From the NCBI GenBank assembly GCA_934565855.1, contig CAKTIO010000001.1:124001-188000 (forward strand): a DNA stretch of 64,000 nt, given 5' to 3'. The position numbers and the translations under genes are program-made. This stretch comes from an uncultured Dysosmobacter sp. Lineage in GTDB: Bacteria > Bacillota > Clostridia > Oscillospirales > Oscillospiraceae. The notes below the pieces were generated by a model that was given only the letters and a program-made list of their open reading frames with translations, searched no databases and was not told where the DNA came from. Shown in pieces: positions 24,547 to 33,304 of this stretch; position 1 is the first letter of the stretch, and each line of letters opens with the position of its first letter.

Positions 24547-24927
24547 TTATTCTCCCATCGGAGCGCCGCACTGGGGGCAGAACTTGCTGTCCGACACCGC
24601 GCCGCAAACCGGGCAGGACTTCATGCTGGCATCAATGTCCGTATCCACAGGGTCCGCGTCCTTTTTCGGCTTGCTGGCTTCCAGCTCCGCAATCCTCTGC
24701 TTGGACGCGGCGACGTCGTCCACCAGATCCTTTACAGCCTCCGGGATCTCGCCGCTGTATTCCGTGACAAACCATTCTCCAATGGTTCGGTAATTCTTAT
24801 CGATCTCGCGCTGCTCTCCCGCGATCGCCACATTGATCTTCGCCAGCTCCGCAGCGTCCTTTGCCTTTTCCGATGCGACAAAGGCAACATCCTTTGCCTT
24901 CTTGCTCAAATCATTGAAAAATGCCAT
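24547..24927 (-). CDS. Helical protein with a C-terminal zinc ribbon
   Basis: The 126-residue protein starts AFFNDLSKKAKDVAFVASEKAKDAAELAKINVAI, a charged helical stretch likely to form a coiled coil. A linker rich in D and K follows, then a C-terminal ribbon CPVCGAVSDSKFCPQCG. GAAAGGGG precedes the ATG at 24927. Similar small proteins are widespread in Clostridia and have no assigned function. Confidence 0.75.
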   Translation of the reverse strand: MAFFNDLSKKAKDVAFVASEKAKDAAELAKINVAIAGEQREIDKNYRTIGEWFVTEYSGEIPEAVKDLVDDVAASKQRIAELEASKPKKDADPVDTDIDASMKSCPVCGAVSDSKFCPQCGAPMGE

Positions 24928-25082
24928 GATCCAAACCCCTTTCCGTTTCGGGTGCCTATTGCACCGACTTTCACGCCCGGTTTTGTGCCACCAGTATACC
25001 CCAGAATCTTCAAAAACGCAACTGCTTTCCGGATTGTTTACACTTTCGCAAAGGTTTTCCGCTGAACGGCTCCGGTTTCCCA

Positions 25083-26597
25083 TCAGGCATTCTCCGGCGC
25101 GCTCCAGCCCTGCGACCGGCGGACCGCCCGTTTCCACTGCTCGTAATCCCTGCGGCATTCCTCCTCTCCGCGCAGCGGATGGAAGCTATGCTGGCTGCGG
25201 CGCAGCCGCTCCAGCTGCTCTGTATCTGTCCACACCCCGGCGGACAGCCCCGCCAGCGCCGCCGCGCCGAAGGCGGTGGTCTCCACCTGTGCCGGACGGT
25301 CCACCTCCAGCCGCAGCAGATCCGCCTGCGTCTGCATCAGGATATCACTGACGGAAGCACCGCCATCCACCCGCAGCACCGACAGCGGGCAGGGAGCATC
25401 CTTCCGCATGGCATTGACCAGATCCGTCACCTGATAGGCAATGGAATCCAGCGTTGCCCGGGCAACATGGGCGCGGGTGGTTCCGCGGGTCAGACCCAGC
25501 AGTGCGCCCCGCGCATACATATCCCAGTACGGTGCGCCCAGTCCGGTAAACGCCGGAACCAGCACCACGCCGCCGGAGTTGGGTACGCTCTCTGCCAAGC
25601 GGTCGCACTCCGGCGCGGAGTCGATCAGCTTCAGCTCATCCCGCAGCCACTGGATGGCGCTGCCGGCATTGAATACGCTGCCCTCCAGCGCATAGGTGGT
25701 CTCTCCATGAATGCTCCACGCTACGGACGTCACCAGCCCCGCCTGAGAGCGCACCGGCGTGCCGCCCACATTCATCAGCGTAAAGCAGCCCGTCCCGTAT
25801 GTATTCTTCGCCTGTCCCGGTTGAAAGCACGCCTGCCCGAACAGTGCCGCAGGCTGGTCCCCAGCGCTGCCGCAAATGGGAATCCCCGCCAACGCCTCCA
25901 GCCCCGGGATCCCTGCGGCGACCCTTCCATACTCTCCGCAGGAGGGAACCGGCTGCGGCAGCAGGGTCTGCGGCACCTTCAGCATCCGGCACATGTCCTC
26001 ATCCCATTGCAGGGTGTGGATATTAAACAGCATCGTCCGGGAGGCGTTGGAGTAATCCGTCACATGGACCTGTCCTCCTGTCAGCTGCCAGATCAGCCAG
26101 CTGTCCACCGTTCCCGCCAGCAGCTCTCCCCGCTCCGCCCGCTGGCGCGCTCCTGGAACATGGTCCAAGATCCATTGGAGCTTGCTGCCCGAAAAATAGG
26201 CGTCGATCAGCAGTCCTGTCTTTTCCGTAACGGTTTCTCCCAGCCCCTCCGCCTTCAGCTGGTCACAGATCGGCGCGGTCCGGCGGCACTGCCAAACGAT
26301 GGCATTATATACTGGCTCTCCGGTCCTCCGGTCCCAGAGAATGGTGGTTTCTCTCTGGTTGGTAATGCCAATGGCAGCGATCTGCTTCGGGTCGATATGG
26401 GCGGTGTTCACCGCCTCTGCCAGCGCCCTTTTTTCCGTATCCCAAATTTCCATCGGGTCATGCTCTACCCAGCCAGGCTGCGGATAAATCTGCTGAAACG
26501 GATACTGCGCCCGTGCCACCAGCTCTCCGTTCTCGTGAAACAAAATGGCGCGGGAGCTGGTCGTTCCCTGGTCCAGCGCCGCAACATATGCCGCCAT
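25083..26597 (-). CDS. glpK: Glycerol kinase
   Basis: The 504-residue FGGY kinase phosphorylates glycerol to sn-glycerol 3-phosphate. Signatures include YVAALDQGTTSSRAILF at the start, GITNQRETTILWDRRTG, the glycerol-site WSIHGETTYALEGSVFNAGSA region, the ATP-site GTGCFTLMN and GALLGLTRGTTRAH. Length matches GlpK (about 500). The ATG at 26597 follows GGGGGAG. No GlpF or GlpD gene is adjacent. Instead it is divergent from a lipase that could release glycerol. Confidence 0.93.
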   Translation of the reverse strand: MAAYVAALDQGTTSSRAILFHENGELVARAQYPFQQIYPQPGWVEHDPMEIWDTEKRALAEAVNTAHIDPKQIAAIGITNQRETTILWDRRTGEPVYNAIVWQCRRTAPICDQLKAEGLGETVTEKTGLLIDAYFSGSKLQWILDHVPGARQRAERGELLAGTVDSWLIWQLTGGQVHVTDYSNASRTMLFNIHTLQWDEDMCRMLKVPQTLLPQPVPSCGEYGRVAAGIPGLEALAGIPICGSAGDQPAALFGQACFQPGQAKNTYGTGCFTLMNVGGTPVRSQAGLVTSVAWSIHGETTYALEGSVFNAGSAIQWLRDELKLIDSAPECDRLAESVPNSGGVVLVPAFTGLGAPYWDMYARGALLGLTRGTTRAHVARATLDSIAYQVTDLVNAMRKDAPCPLSVLRVDGGASVSDILMQTQADLLRLEVDRPAQVETTAFGAAALAGLSAGVWTDTEQLERLRRSQHSFHPLRGEEECRRDYEQWKRAVRRSQGWSAPENA

Positions 26598-26655
26598 CAA
26601 ACTCCCCCTGTCTTTTTTTCATCAAGTATGCTATTTTTATCTTACAAGTGGAAAT

Positions 26656-26684
26656 ATTATAGCACAGAAGGGAGCTGTTTTCCA
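26656..26684 (-). promoter_or_regulatory. Promoter of glpK
   Basis: Minus strand: TGGAAA (26684-26679), 17 bases, extended TGC-TATAAT (26661-26656). The -35 abuts the start codon of the divergent lipase gene, so transcription of the two genes must overlap at this site. Confidence 0.5.
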
Positions 26685-26685
26685 T

Positions 26686-27642
26686 ATGATCTCAACCGAG
26701 TTTACGCTGCCGTCACAGGATGGAAAAACCACTCTGCACGGCAGGCTCTGGCGCCCGGAAACGACACCTGTCGCCCTGCTGCAGATTTCCCACGGCGTTG
26801 CCGAGCACATCGGGCGCTATGAACCGCTGGCGAAATTTCTCACCGCCCACGGGATCCTTGTGGCGGGCAACGACCATCTAGGGCATGGCGGCTCCGTTGC
26901 CCCAGGTGCGCCGCGGCTTTACCTGGGTCCTAAGGGAAGCTGGAACACAGTAGTGCAGGACCTGGAGCAGGTCCGCCTGTTTTTGACCCGCACCTGCCCG
27001 GGCGTACCCAATTTTTTACTGGGGCATTCTATGGGATCGTTTCTCGCCCGGACGTATCTGATCCGCTACCCCGGCAGGGTGCGCGGCGCCATCCTGATGG
27101 GAACCGGGCAGCCCTCCACCCTGCTGCTGACTGCCGGACGCAGCATGGTCCGCCGGGAAATTCAGAAATATGGGGAGGAACATGCCAGCCCCGCCGTTTC
27201 CCAGCTGACCTTTGACCACTATAACCGCCGCTTTGCCCCCAACCGCACAGACTGTGACTGGGTCTCCTCCGATCCGAAGCAGGTGGACCTCTACCGCGCC
27301 GACCCGCTGTGCAGCGGAAACGCTTCACTGGGGCTTTTCCGGGAAATGCTGGACGGTCTGGATTTCATCCGCCGCCCAGAAAATCTGCGGAGGATGGACC
27401 GTAAAACGCCCATTCTCTTTCTCTCCGGCAGCATGGACCCGGTGGGTGACAGCGGAAAGGGCGTGCAAAAGGCATACGACAGCTTCCGCCGCGCCGGAGT
27501 GGCGGACGTCCGTCAAAAGCTCTATGCCGGAGCGCGGCACGAGATCCTCAACGACACCTGCCGTGATGCCGTACAGCAGGATCTGCTCCGTTGGATCACG
27601 GCGCATCTTCCCTCCGGTACGGCGCCTGCCAAAGCTCCCTGA
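26686..27642 (+). CDS. Alpha/beta hydrolase, monoacylglycerol lipase / lysophospholipase type
   Basis: The 318-residue protein fits the Hydrolase_4 family: QISHGVAEHIGRYEPLAKFL at the oxyanion side, FLLGHSMGSFLARTYL with the nucleophile serine near residue 116, LSGSMDPVGD for the aspartate and GARHEILND for the histidine. There is no signal peptide, so it acts inside the cell on monoacylglycerols or lysophospholipids. GAAGGGAG precedes the ATG at 26686. The last 47 bases overlap the 3' end of the convergent CmpB-like gene. Confidence 0.85.
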   Translation: MISTEFTLPSQDGKTTLHGRLWRPETTPVALLQISHGVAEHIGRYEPLAKFLTAHGILVAGNDHLGHGGSVAPGAPRLYLGPKGSWNTVVQDLEQVRLFLTRTCPGVPNFLLGHSMGSFLARTYLIRYPGRVRGAILMGTGQPSTLLLTAGRSMVRREIQKYGEEHASPAVSQLTFDHYNRRFAPNRTDCDWVSSDPKQVDLYRADPLCSGNASLGLFREMLDGLDFIRRPENLRRMDRKTPILFLSGSMDPVGDSGKGVQKAYDSFRRAGVADVRQKLYAGARHEILNDTCRDAVQQDLLRWITAHLPSGTAPAKAP

Positions 27643-28159
27643 CCGTGCGCAGCCGCAGCCCATCAATATCTCCCGTCCAATAGAGATACCACCCAGAGCA
27701 CACGCCGTCTGCGGTCAGCAGCAAAATCCCTCCCCACGTCACCGTGGGAGGAATCTGCGCGGCAAAGTCCTCTACCCACGGCTGCACACCGTAAACCGCC
27801 CACGCCGCCAGCAGTCCCCATGCAATGGAGAACCACAGGCACACCCGTCCATGCAGGCTTCCTTTGAGCCCGCGGTAGTCCCAGAAACGAACCCCCAGAA
27901 ACGTATCGTAGAGCCAGTGGAGCAGATACTCCACCGCCGTTGCCGCCGCGCCGCCTGTCAGCAGGATCCAGGGGAATGTCTTCCACGCATCCGGAAGCGC
28001 CAGCACCGCCAGCATTCCCAGTCCGTACACCGGACACAGCGGCAGGCAGAAAAAACACTTGCGGACCTGATGACTGCACCCTGCCGCCCGGGCAAATCCC
28101 TTTTCCAGCCCATATCCCGCAAGACTGTATATCCAGAAGATCCAGAACCACCTTGCCAC
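27596..28159 (-). CDS. Putative ABC-transporter-type membrane protein (CmpB family)
   Basis: The 187-residue protein has about five membrane segments and the family phrase YDTFLGVRFWDYRGLKGSLHGRVCLWFSIAWG, which identifies the Clostridial CmpB-like (putative ABC transporter permease) family. No ATPase or partner lies nearby, so a transport role is not supported by context. It overlaps the lipase gene tail to tail. Confidence 0.75.
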   Translation of the reverse strand: MARWFWIFWIYSLAGYGLEKGFARAAGCSHQVRKCFFCLPLCPVYGLGMLAVLALPDAWKTFPWILLTGGAAATAVEYLLHWLYDTFLGVRFWDYRGLKGSLHGRVCLWFSIAWGLLAAWAVYGVQPWVEDFAAQIPPTVTWGGILLLTADGVCSGWYLYWTGDIDGLRLRTVRELWQAPYRREDAP

Positions 28160-28270
28160 GCCCTCACCTCAAGGACCAGTTTTCCCGCTTCCGGAAAAAC
28201 CATGCGGCTTTCATTGCACCCTCTCGGAAAATGTGGTAAACTGTCTTCAATCTTTTAGGAGGAGCTTACT

Positions 28271-28840
28271 ATGAACGAGTGGGAGCAGCTAAAAAAAGAA
28301 TGCTCTGCCTGCCGGAGCTGCAGCCTCTGCGAGACCCGGACCCATGTGGTTTTCGGAGATGGCTCTGTCAATGCAGAGATTCTGTTTGTCGGTGAGGGTC
28401 CCGGACAGCATGAGGATGAACAGGGCGTTCCCTTTGTAGGACGCGCCGGACAGCTGTTGGACGATATGATGGCAATGATCGGGCTGGACCGCACCAAGGT
28501 CTACATTGCCAACATTGTGAAATGCCGTCCGCCCAACAACCGCGACCCGCTGAATGTGGAGCAGGACGCCTGCATCGGCTGGCTGAACCGGCAAATGGAG
28601 CTGCTGCATCCCAAAATGATCGTCTGTCTGGGGCGTATTGCCGCCAAGGTCCTTATCAAGGAGGACTTCAAAATCACTCAGGAGCATGGACAGTGGTTTG
28701 AGCGCAACGGAATCCCCATGACCGCCATCTATCACCCTGCCGCCCTGTTGCGGGATGTATACAAGCGACCAGAAACCTTTGAGGACCTGAAAAGCATTCA
28801 GGCGCGGGCAAGAACACTCTGTTCTCATACCTCACTGTAA
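28271..28840 (+). CDS. Type 4 (family 4) uracil-DNA glycosylase
   Basis: This 189-residue enzyme removes uracil from DNA. It has the family 4 Fe-S cysteines (CSACRSCSLCETR at the start, plus later Cys such as VKCRPPNNR), the catalytic FVGEGPGQHEDEQGVPFVGRAGQLLD motif and the late IYHPAALLR histidine motif. AGGAGG precedes the ATG. It is transcribed alone. Confidence 0.93.
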   Translation: MNEWEQLKKECSACRSCSLCETRTHVVFGDGSVNAEILFVGEGPGQHEDEQGVPFVGRAGQLLDDMMAMIGLDRTKVYIANIVKCRPPNNRDPLNVEQDACIGWLNRQMELLHPKMIVCLGRIAAKVLIKEDFKITQEHGQWFERNGIPMTAIYHPAALLRDVYKRPETFEDLKSIQARARTLCSHTSL

Positions 28841-28885
28841 TCTTTTCTATATTTTATACCTTCAGGAATCATTTTCCCGTCTCAT

Positions 28886-28927
28886 TGTTCCCGTTATTGT
28901 CAACTATAGTTGACAATAACGGGAACA
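28886..28927. promoter_or_regulatory. Perfect 42-base palindrome over the bioY promoter
   Basis: Both arms of 21 bases are exact complements, centred on TATA at 28905-28908, with inner half-sites TTGTCAACTA. The right arm contains the -35 hexamer of bioY, so a protein bound here would block the promoter. No T run follows, so it is not a terminator. Confidence 0.75.
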
Positions 28928-28938
28928 TGTGCTATTCT
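28910..28938 (+). promoter_or_regulatory. Promoter of bioY
   Basis: TTGACA (28910-28915), 17 bases, extended TGC-TATTCT (28933-28938). Confidence 0.7.
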
Positions 28939-28969
28939 CAAGGAAAATTACTGGAAAGGAAACAATATC

Positions 28970-29521
28970 ATGGCTCCTTATTCTTCCGCAAAGCTTCAAA
29001 CCCGTGACATGGCATACATTGCCCTGATGGCAGTGGTCATTGCCATCTGCTCCTGGATCTCTATTCCCATGACGGTGCCTTTCACCATGCAGACCTTTGC
29101 CATGTTCATGGCAGTGGGACTGCTGGGCGGCAAACGCGGCACGTTGTCTGTTCTGGTGTTCATTCTGCTGGGTGCCATCGGCATTCCGGTGTTCTCCGGC
29201 TTCAAGGGCGGCATTGGCGTTCTCTTCGGCACAACCGGCGGCTACATTCTCGGCTTTTTAGGCTCCGCCCTGCTGTATTGGCTGCTGACACACCTGTTCG
29301 GTGAAAAGAAGTTTGTGTGCATTGCCGCAATGATGCTGGGTCTGCTGCTGTGCTATGCCTTTGGCACTGCCTGGTTCATGATCCTCTATGCCCGCCAGTC
29401 CGGTCCCATCGGCGTGGGAACTGCACTGGGCTGGTGCGTGATCCCCTTTGTCATCCCGGACCTGTGCAAGATGGCGTTGGCAATCGTGCTGTCTAACATT
29501 CTAAAAAAGCATATCAAGTAA
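28970..29521 (+). CDS. bioY: Biotin transporter substrate-binding subunit BioY
   Basis: The 183-residue integral membrane protein has about six hydrophobic segments. It shows the BioY sequence ISIPMTVPFTMQTFAMFMAVGLLGGKRG, LGAIGIPVFSGFKGGIGVLFGTTGGYILGF and a C-terminal FVIPDLCKMALAIVL. It binds biotin and normally works with the shared ECF module (EcfA, EcfA', EcfT), which is not in this window. GAAAGGAAA precedes the ATG at 28970. Control through the 42-base palindrome is likely. Confidence 0.92.
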   Translation: MAPYSSAKLQTRDMAYIALMAVVIAICSWISIPMTVPFTMQTFAMFMAVGLLGGKRGTLSVLVFILLGAIGIPVFSGFKGGIGVLFGTTGGYILGFLGSALLYWLLTHLFGEKKFVCIAAMMLGLLLCYAFGTAWFMILYARQSGPIGVGTALGWCVIPFVIPDLCKMALAIVLSNILKKHIK

Positions 29522-29540
29522 AGCTCTGTCCATGAAGCAG

Positions 29541-29583
29541 AACAGCGTCCCCCTCCAGCAGAAGGGAGACGCTGTTGTTTTTT
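29541..29583. terminator. Terminator of bioY, shared with the convergent acetyltransferase gene
   Basis: AACAGCGTC and GACGCTGTT enclose a CCC/GGG-extended loop, followed by TTGTTTTTTAG. Confidence 0.75.
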
Positions 29584-30070
29584 AGAATTCCAGCCGCATA
29601 TCGTACCAGGTCACGCCGCCGTGAACGGAACTGGAGATTCCATAGCTTCGGTAACCGAATTTTTCATAATAGTGGATCAGCTTGTCCTTACATGCCAGCA
29701 CACAGCCCTTTCGCCCCTGTGCCCGGGCATCGGCGATCACCTGCTCCATGAGCCGTGCGGCACAGCCATTGCGGCGGTATTCCGGCAGGGTATCCACGCC
29801 GAAAATTGCCTGCCATGCTCCGTTTTCATCATGCAGAGACGCATCGGCGTACTGCTCGTCCAGAATGACCGGCTCATTGCTGACCATCCCGTTGATAAAC
29901 GCCACGCACCTTCCGTCCTCCTCCAGCAGCCAGAAATGGTTCGGATAGAACCTCAGGCGCTGCGCAAATTCCTCCCGCGTGGCAGCCTCCGCCGCTGGGA
30001 AGCAGGCTGCCTCAATTTCCGTTACCACGTCCAGATCCGTCTCTGCCGCCGTTCTGATTTTCCATGCCAT
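29582..30070 (-). CDS. GNAT family N-acetyltransferase
   Basis: The 162-residue protein has the GNAT acetyl-CoA motif FGVDTLPEYRRNGCAARLMEQVIADARAQG and a C-terminal YYEKFGYRSYGISSS. The substrate is unknown. It starts two bases after the stop of the XRE-cupin gene, so the regulator and the enzyme are co-expressed and the enzyme is likely part of the same response. Confidence 0.8.
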   Translation of the reverse strand: MAWKIRTAAETDLDVVTEIEAACFPAAEAATREEFAQRLRFYPNHFWLLEEDGRCVAFINGMVSNEPVILDEQYADASLHDENGAWQAIFGVDTLPEYRRNGCAARLMEQVIADARAQGRKGCVLACKDKLIHYYEKFGYRSYGISSSVHGGVTWYDMRLEF

Positions 30071-30072
30071 GC

Positions 30073-30639
30073 TTATCCGTTCTCCTTTTTTCGGTATTGC
30101 CACAGAAGATATGCCCGCACGGTGCTGTTGCTTTGGTTTGTCAGCTCCCACGGCTGGTCTGCCGGGATGCGCAGGGCATCCCGCTCCTGTAATTCGTAGG
30201 TCTCTCCGCCTGCCGTCAGTCTCCCGGTACCAGCCAGAAGCGTAACTGTGCAGACACACCCCGTCACTGACGTCTGCGGCACATAGCGCCCGCTGATATA
30301 CACATCCACAAAGGCGCTTTCCAATCCCGTCTTTTCCTCATACGGCATGGATTCCCGCCATACGACCTTCCCACCGTCCAGCCGCTCCGGCTTGTGGTCC
30401 AGCTCCCGGGAAAGCAGCAGCGGTTCAAAGCTGTCATTTCGCAGGAATTCCTCCGCCGGAACCTTCAGCGCCTGCGCCAGCTTTCCTAAAATCGCCACGG
30501 ATGGATTCGCTTCTCCCCGCTCGATCTGCCCCAGCATGCTGCGGGACACACCGGACATCTCTGCGGTCCGTTCCAGGCTCAATTTCTGCGTCTTTCGGAT
30601 GCGCTTGATATTCTCCGCGACCGCCCGATTCAACTCCAA
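30073..30639 (-). CDS. XRE family regulator with a C-terminal cupin domain
   Basis: The 188-residue protein has an HTH (about residues 8-62; SLERTAEMSGVSRSMLGQIERGEANPSVAIL) and a cupin barrel (about 100-185; VTLLAGTGRLTAGGETYELQERDALRIPADQPWELTN). Such regulators usually sense a small metabolite in the cupin. The TTG at 30639 is chosen because AAGGGG lies eight bases upstream; a GTG at 30648 sits on top of that site. It is in an operon with the GNAT gene. Confidence 0.82.
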   Translation of the reverse strand: MELNRAVAENIKRIRKTQKLSLERTAEMSGVSRSMLGQIERGEANPSVAILGKLAQALKVPAEEFLRNDSFEPLLLSRELDHKPERLDGGKVVWRESMPYEEKTGLESAFVDVYISGRYVPQTSVTGCVCTVTLLAGTGRLTAGGETYELQERDALRIPADQPWELTNQSNSTVRAYLLWQYRKKENG

Positions 30640-30723
30640 TAGAAACACCCCTTAACCGGAGATTATACTGTCAAATTCTGTCTATATAGTACCTATTTTT
30701 GCTGCTTCTGTCAAGGCAAACAG

Positions 30724-30752
30724 AAAAAAGGGGAGGAGCATAGCTCCTCCCC
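30724..30752 (-). terminator. Terminator of cysE-cysS
   Basis: GGGGAGGAGC pairs with GCTCCTCCCC across three bases, followed on the minus strand by six T. Confidence 0.85.
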
Positions 30753-30765
30753 CTCATGGATACAT

Positions 30766-32214
30766 TTATACCCGTTTCCACTGTGCGCCGCCAGGCACGT
30801 CGATGATCTCCACGCCCTGTGCTTTCAGCTCGTCCCGGATCCGGTCGGCTTCCGCGAAGTTTTTTGCCTTCTTCGCTTCGCCCCGTGCCAGAACCCTCGC
30901 ATCAATTTCCGGGTCGCCTTCTCCGGTCACGGTATAGCCAGCCGTCTTTGCCACCGTCCGTTGCTGCGCCTGCTCTGCCCGTTTCGCCGCAGCCTTTTCC
31001 AGCAGGCTCAGGCTCAGCACCTGGTCAAAGTCCCCAATGACCGCCAGCTTGGTGGCATCATTGGTCTTCGCCTTCAGGGCGTCAAACACTGCCGTAATGC
31101 CCATAGAGGTGTTCAGGTCGTTGCCCATCTGCTTAAGGAATCTCTCCCGGTACTCCTTCAGCACCGCTTCATCTACCGCTCCATCCTCCGGCTTCAGCGC
31201 CGCAATACGGTTCACCAGCTTCTGATACGCCGCCACCGCGTTGTCCAGATTTTCATAGCTGAATACCAGCGCCTTGCGGTAATGGCTTTGCAGGCAAAAA
31301 TAACGGTACGCCAGCGGGTCATATCCCTTTTCCTCCAGCAGCGATACCGTCAGAAATTCGCCCTTGGACTTGCTCATTTTACCTGTAGAGGTGTTCAGAT
31401 GGTGCACATGGAACCACTGCGGACACCAGGGATGCCCCAGATAGCTTTCCGACTGGGCGATCTCATTGGTGTGGTGGGGGAAGGCATTGTCCACGCCGCC
31501 GCAGTGCAGGTCCAGATACTCCCCATTGTACTTCATGGAAATTCCGGAACACTCAATGTGCCAGCCCGGATAGCCCACGCCCCACGGGGAATCCCATTTC
31601 AGCGCCTGATCCTCGAACTTCGACTTGGTAAACCACAGCACAAAGTCATTCTTGTTTTTCTTATTGGGGTCCTCCTCCACGCCTTCCCGGACGCCCACTG
31701 CCAGGTCCTCCTCGTCGTGGTCATTGAAGACATAGTAGCGCTCCAGCTTGGAGGTGTCAAAATACACGTTGCCGCCGGCGAGATAGGCGTAGCCCTTATC
31801 CAGCAGCCGGGTAATGATGGCAATATACTCCTGGATGCAGCCCGTTGCCGGCTGCACCACGTCCGGACGCTTGATGTTCAGCTTCCGGCAATCCTCAAAA
31901 AAGGCGTCCGTGTAGTATTGGGCGATCTCCATCACAGTCTTATGCTCCCGCTTGGCGCCCTTGAGCATCTTGTCCTCGCCCGTGTCCGCATCTGAGCTGA
32001 GATGCCCCACATCGGTGATGTTCATGACCCGGTTCACGCTGTAGCCGGAATAGCGCAGGAATTTTTCCAGTACGTCCTCCATGATATAGCTGCGCAGGTT
32101 TCCGATATGTGCAAAATGATACACTGTGGGACCACAGGTATACATTTCCACATGACCGGGCGTGTGGGTCTGAAATTCCTCTTTTTTATGCGTCGCAGAA
32201 TTGTATAGCTGCAT
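30766..32214 (-). CDS. cysS: Cysteinyl-tRNA synthetase
   Basis: The 482-residue class I synthetase charges tRNA-Cys. It has the HIGNLRSY (HIGH) motif near residue 36, the zinc-site cysteine in MYTCGPTVY, the C-x-H-x-E zinc ligands around WHIECSGISMKY, and the KMSKSKGEFL motif. The gene follows cysE by three bases and is controlled by the T-box leader. Confidence 0.96.
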   Translation of the reverse strand: MQLYNSATHKKEEFQTHTPGHVEMYTCGPTVYHFAHIGNLRSYIMEDVLEKFLRYSGYSVNRVMNITDVGHLSSDADTGEDKMLKGAKREHKTVMEIAQYYTDAFFEDCRKLNIKRPDVVQPATGCIQEYIAIITRLLDKGYAYLAGGNVYFDTSKLERYYVFNDHDEEDLAVGVREGVEEDPNKKNKNDFVLWFTKSKFEDQALKWDSPWGVGYPGWHIECSGISMKYNGEYLDLHCGGVDNAFPHHTNEIAQSESYLGHPWCPQWFHVHHLNTSTGKMSKSKGEFLTVSLLEEKGYDPLAYRYFCLQSHYRKALVFSYENLDNAVAAYQKLVNRIAALKPEDGAVDEAVLKEYRERFLKQMGNDLNTSMGITAVFDALKAKTNDATKLAVIGDFDQVLSLSLLEKAAAKRAEQAQQRTVAKTAGYTVTGEGDPEIDARVLARGEAKKAKNFAEADRIRDELKAQGVEIIDVPGGAQWKRV

Positions 32215-32217
32215 TTT

Positions 32218-32880
32218 TCAAGCAGTCCTTTCCTGATGTTTCTTTTGGTCTTTCTTTTCCAGTTCTTCCAGCCGGCGGTTCAAAAGCTCCAGCTTTTCCT
32301 GAATGGGGTCCTGAACGTGGATCTGGTCCACATCGTCCGCGTAGTATACCGGCTTTCCTTCCACCCGTACCACCTGGGCAGGCACGCCCACCGCAGTGCA
32401 GTTGGGCGGTACCTCGTTCAGAACCACCGCACCGGCGGCAATACGGGTATTGTCGCCCACCTTAAAGGGACCCAGCACCTTGGCGCCGGAGCCTACCAGG
32501 ACATTATTTCCCAGGGTCGGGTGCCGCTTTCCCTTGTCCTTTCCGGTTCCGCCCAGGGTCACTCCCTGATAGAGCAGACAGTCGTCTCCGATTTCCGCTG
32601 TCTCTCCGATCACAATGCCCATACCGTGGTCGATGACCAGCCGGTGTCCGATGGTCGCCGCCGGATGGATCTCCACTCCGGTCTTTTTTCTGGCGTGCTG
32701 TGAGACCCACCGCGCCAGAAAATACCGGTGGTGCAGATACAGCCAATGTGCAATGCGGTGATAAATCACCGCGTGAACGCCGGGATACAGCAGGAATACC
32801 TCCAGCCTGCTGCGGGCAGCGGGGTCCCGGCGCTGATAGGCAGCCAGCAGGCTGCCCAAACGGGTCATATGCTTTGCCAT
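32218..32880 (-). CDS. cysE: Serine O-acetyltransferase
   Basis: This 220-residue hexapeptide-repeat enzyme acetylates serine for cysteine synthesis. It shows the family sequence [60 protein letters not shown]. The start is uncertain: an ATG at 32892 lies too close to AAGGAG (1 base), and the ATG at 32880 is 13 bases from it. I list the latter. It is expressed with cysS from the T-box promoter. Confidence 0.93.
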   Translation of the reverse strand: MAKHMTRLGSLLAAYQRRDPAARSRLEVFLLYPGVHAVIYHRIAHWLYLHHRYFLARWVSQHARKKTGVEIHPAATIGHRLVIDHGMGIVIGETAEIGDDCLLYQGVTLGGTGKDKGKRHPTLGNNVLVGSGAKVLGPFKVGDNTRIAAGAVVLNEVPPNCTAVGVPAQVVRVEGKPVYYADDVDQIHVQDPIQEKLELLNRRLEELEKKDQKKHQERTA

Positions 32881-32911
32881 AATCGATATCATTCTCCTTG
32901 TGTTGGTCCGG

Positions 32912-33147
32912 GAAACAAAAACGCCTCCCGTACCGAAGTACGAGAGGCGATGTTACTCGCGGTTCCACTCTCATTTATCACTCAAGGAAGCCTGTTGACG
33001 CAAGGCTGGACGGAGGGCTTCTGCATCCCCCGCGCTCCCGGACGCACTTCACGAGACCTTCCGCAGATACGCTTCCAGCCGATGACGCACCCTCTCTGTC
33101 CTTCCGGATCCCGCTACTCTTTCCGTTCAACACGCTATTCACTTATT
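32912..33147 (-). promoter_or_regulatory. T-box leader of cysE-cysS (tRNA-Cys responsive)
   Basis: Reading the minus strand, the leader has a stem I region with AGAGAGGGTGC and GGCTGGAAGC, a candidate specifier codon TGC at 33046-33044, the conserved T-box sequence AGTGGAACCGCG at 32969-32958, and a terminator (CGCCTCTCGTACTTCGGTAC stem, 32949-32921) followed by TTTTTGTTT. Uncharged tRNA-Cys should pair with the TGC codon and the T-box to favour readthrough into cysE-cysS. The specifier choice agrees with the downstream genes. Confidence 0.88.
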
Positions 33148-33153
33148 CTTAGT

Positions 33154-33182
33154 ATATTAGCAGGTGCTTTCTTTCGTGTCAA
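33154..33182 (-). promoter_or_regulatory. Promoter of the T-box cysE-cysS operon
   Basis: Minus strand: TTGACA (33182-33177), 17 bases, TGC-TAATAT (33159-33154). Confidence 0.65.
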
Positions 33183-33231
33183 GCCCCGTCCCCGGCTGTC
33201 TGCCGATTTCGTGTGTTTTTTCCGCAAATGC

Positions 33232-33260
33232 TTGTCCCGCCGCATACCTTCGTTTATAAT
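33232..33260 (+). promoter_or_regulatory. Promoter of the small membrane protein gene
   Basis: TTGTCC (33232-33237), 17 bases, TATAAT (33255-33260). Confidence 0.65.
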
Positions 33261-33304
33261 GACAGCATAGAAGCACATCAAAATTTTACAGGAGGTATGT
33301 GTAT

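Noticed and set aside
25179..26822. 547-codon open frame antisense to glpK
   Set aside because: glpK has all FGGY motifs. The antisense product is Gln/His/Arg-rich and runs into the lipase start.
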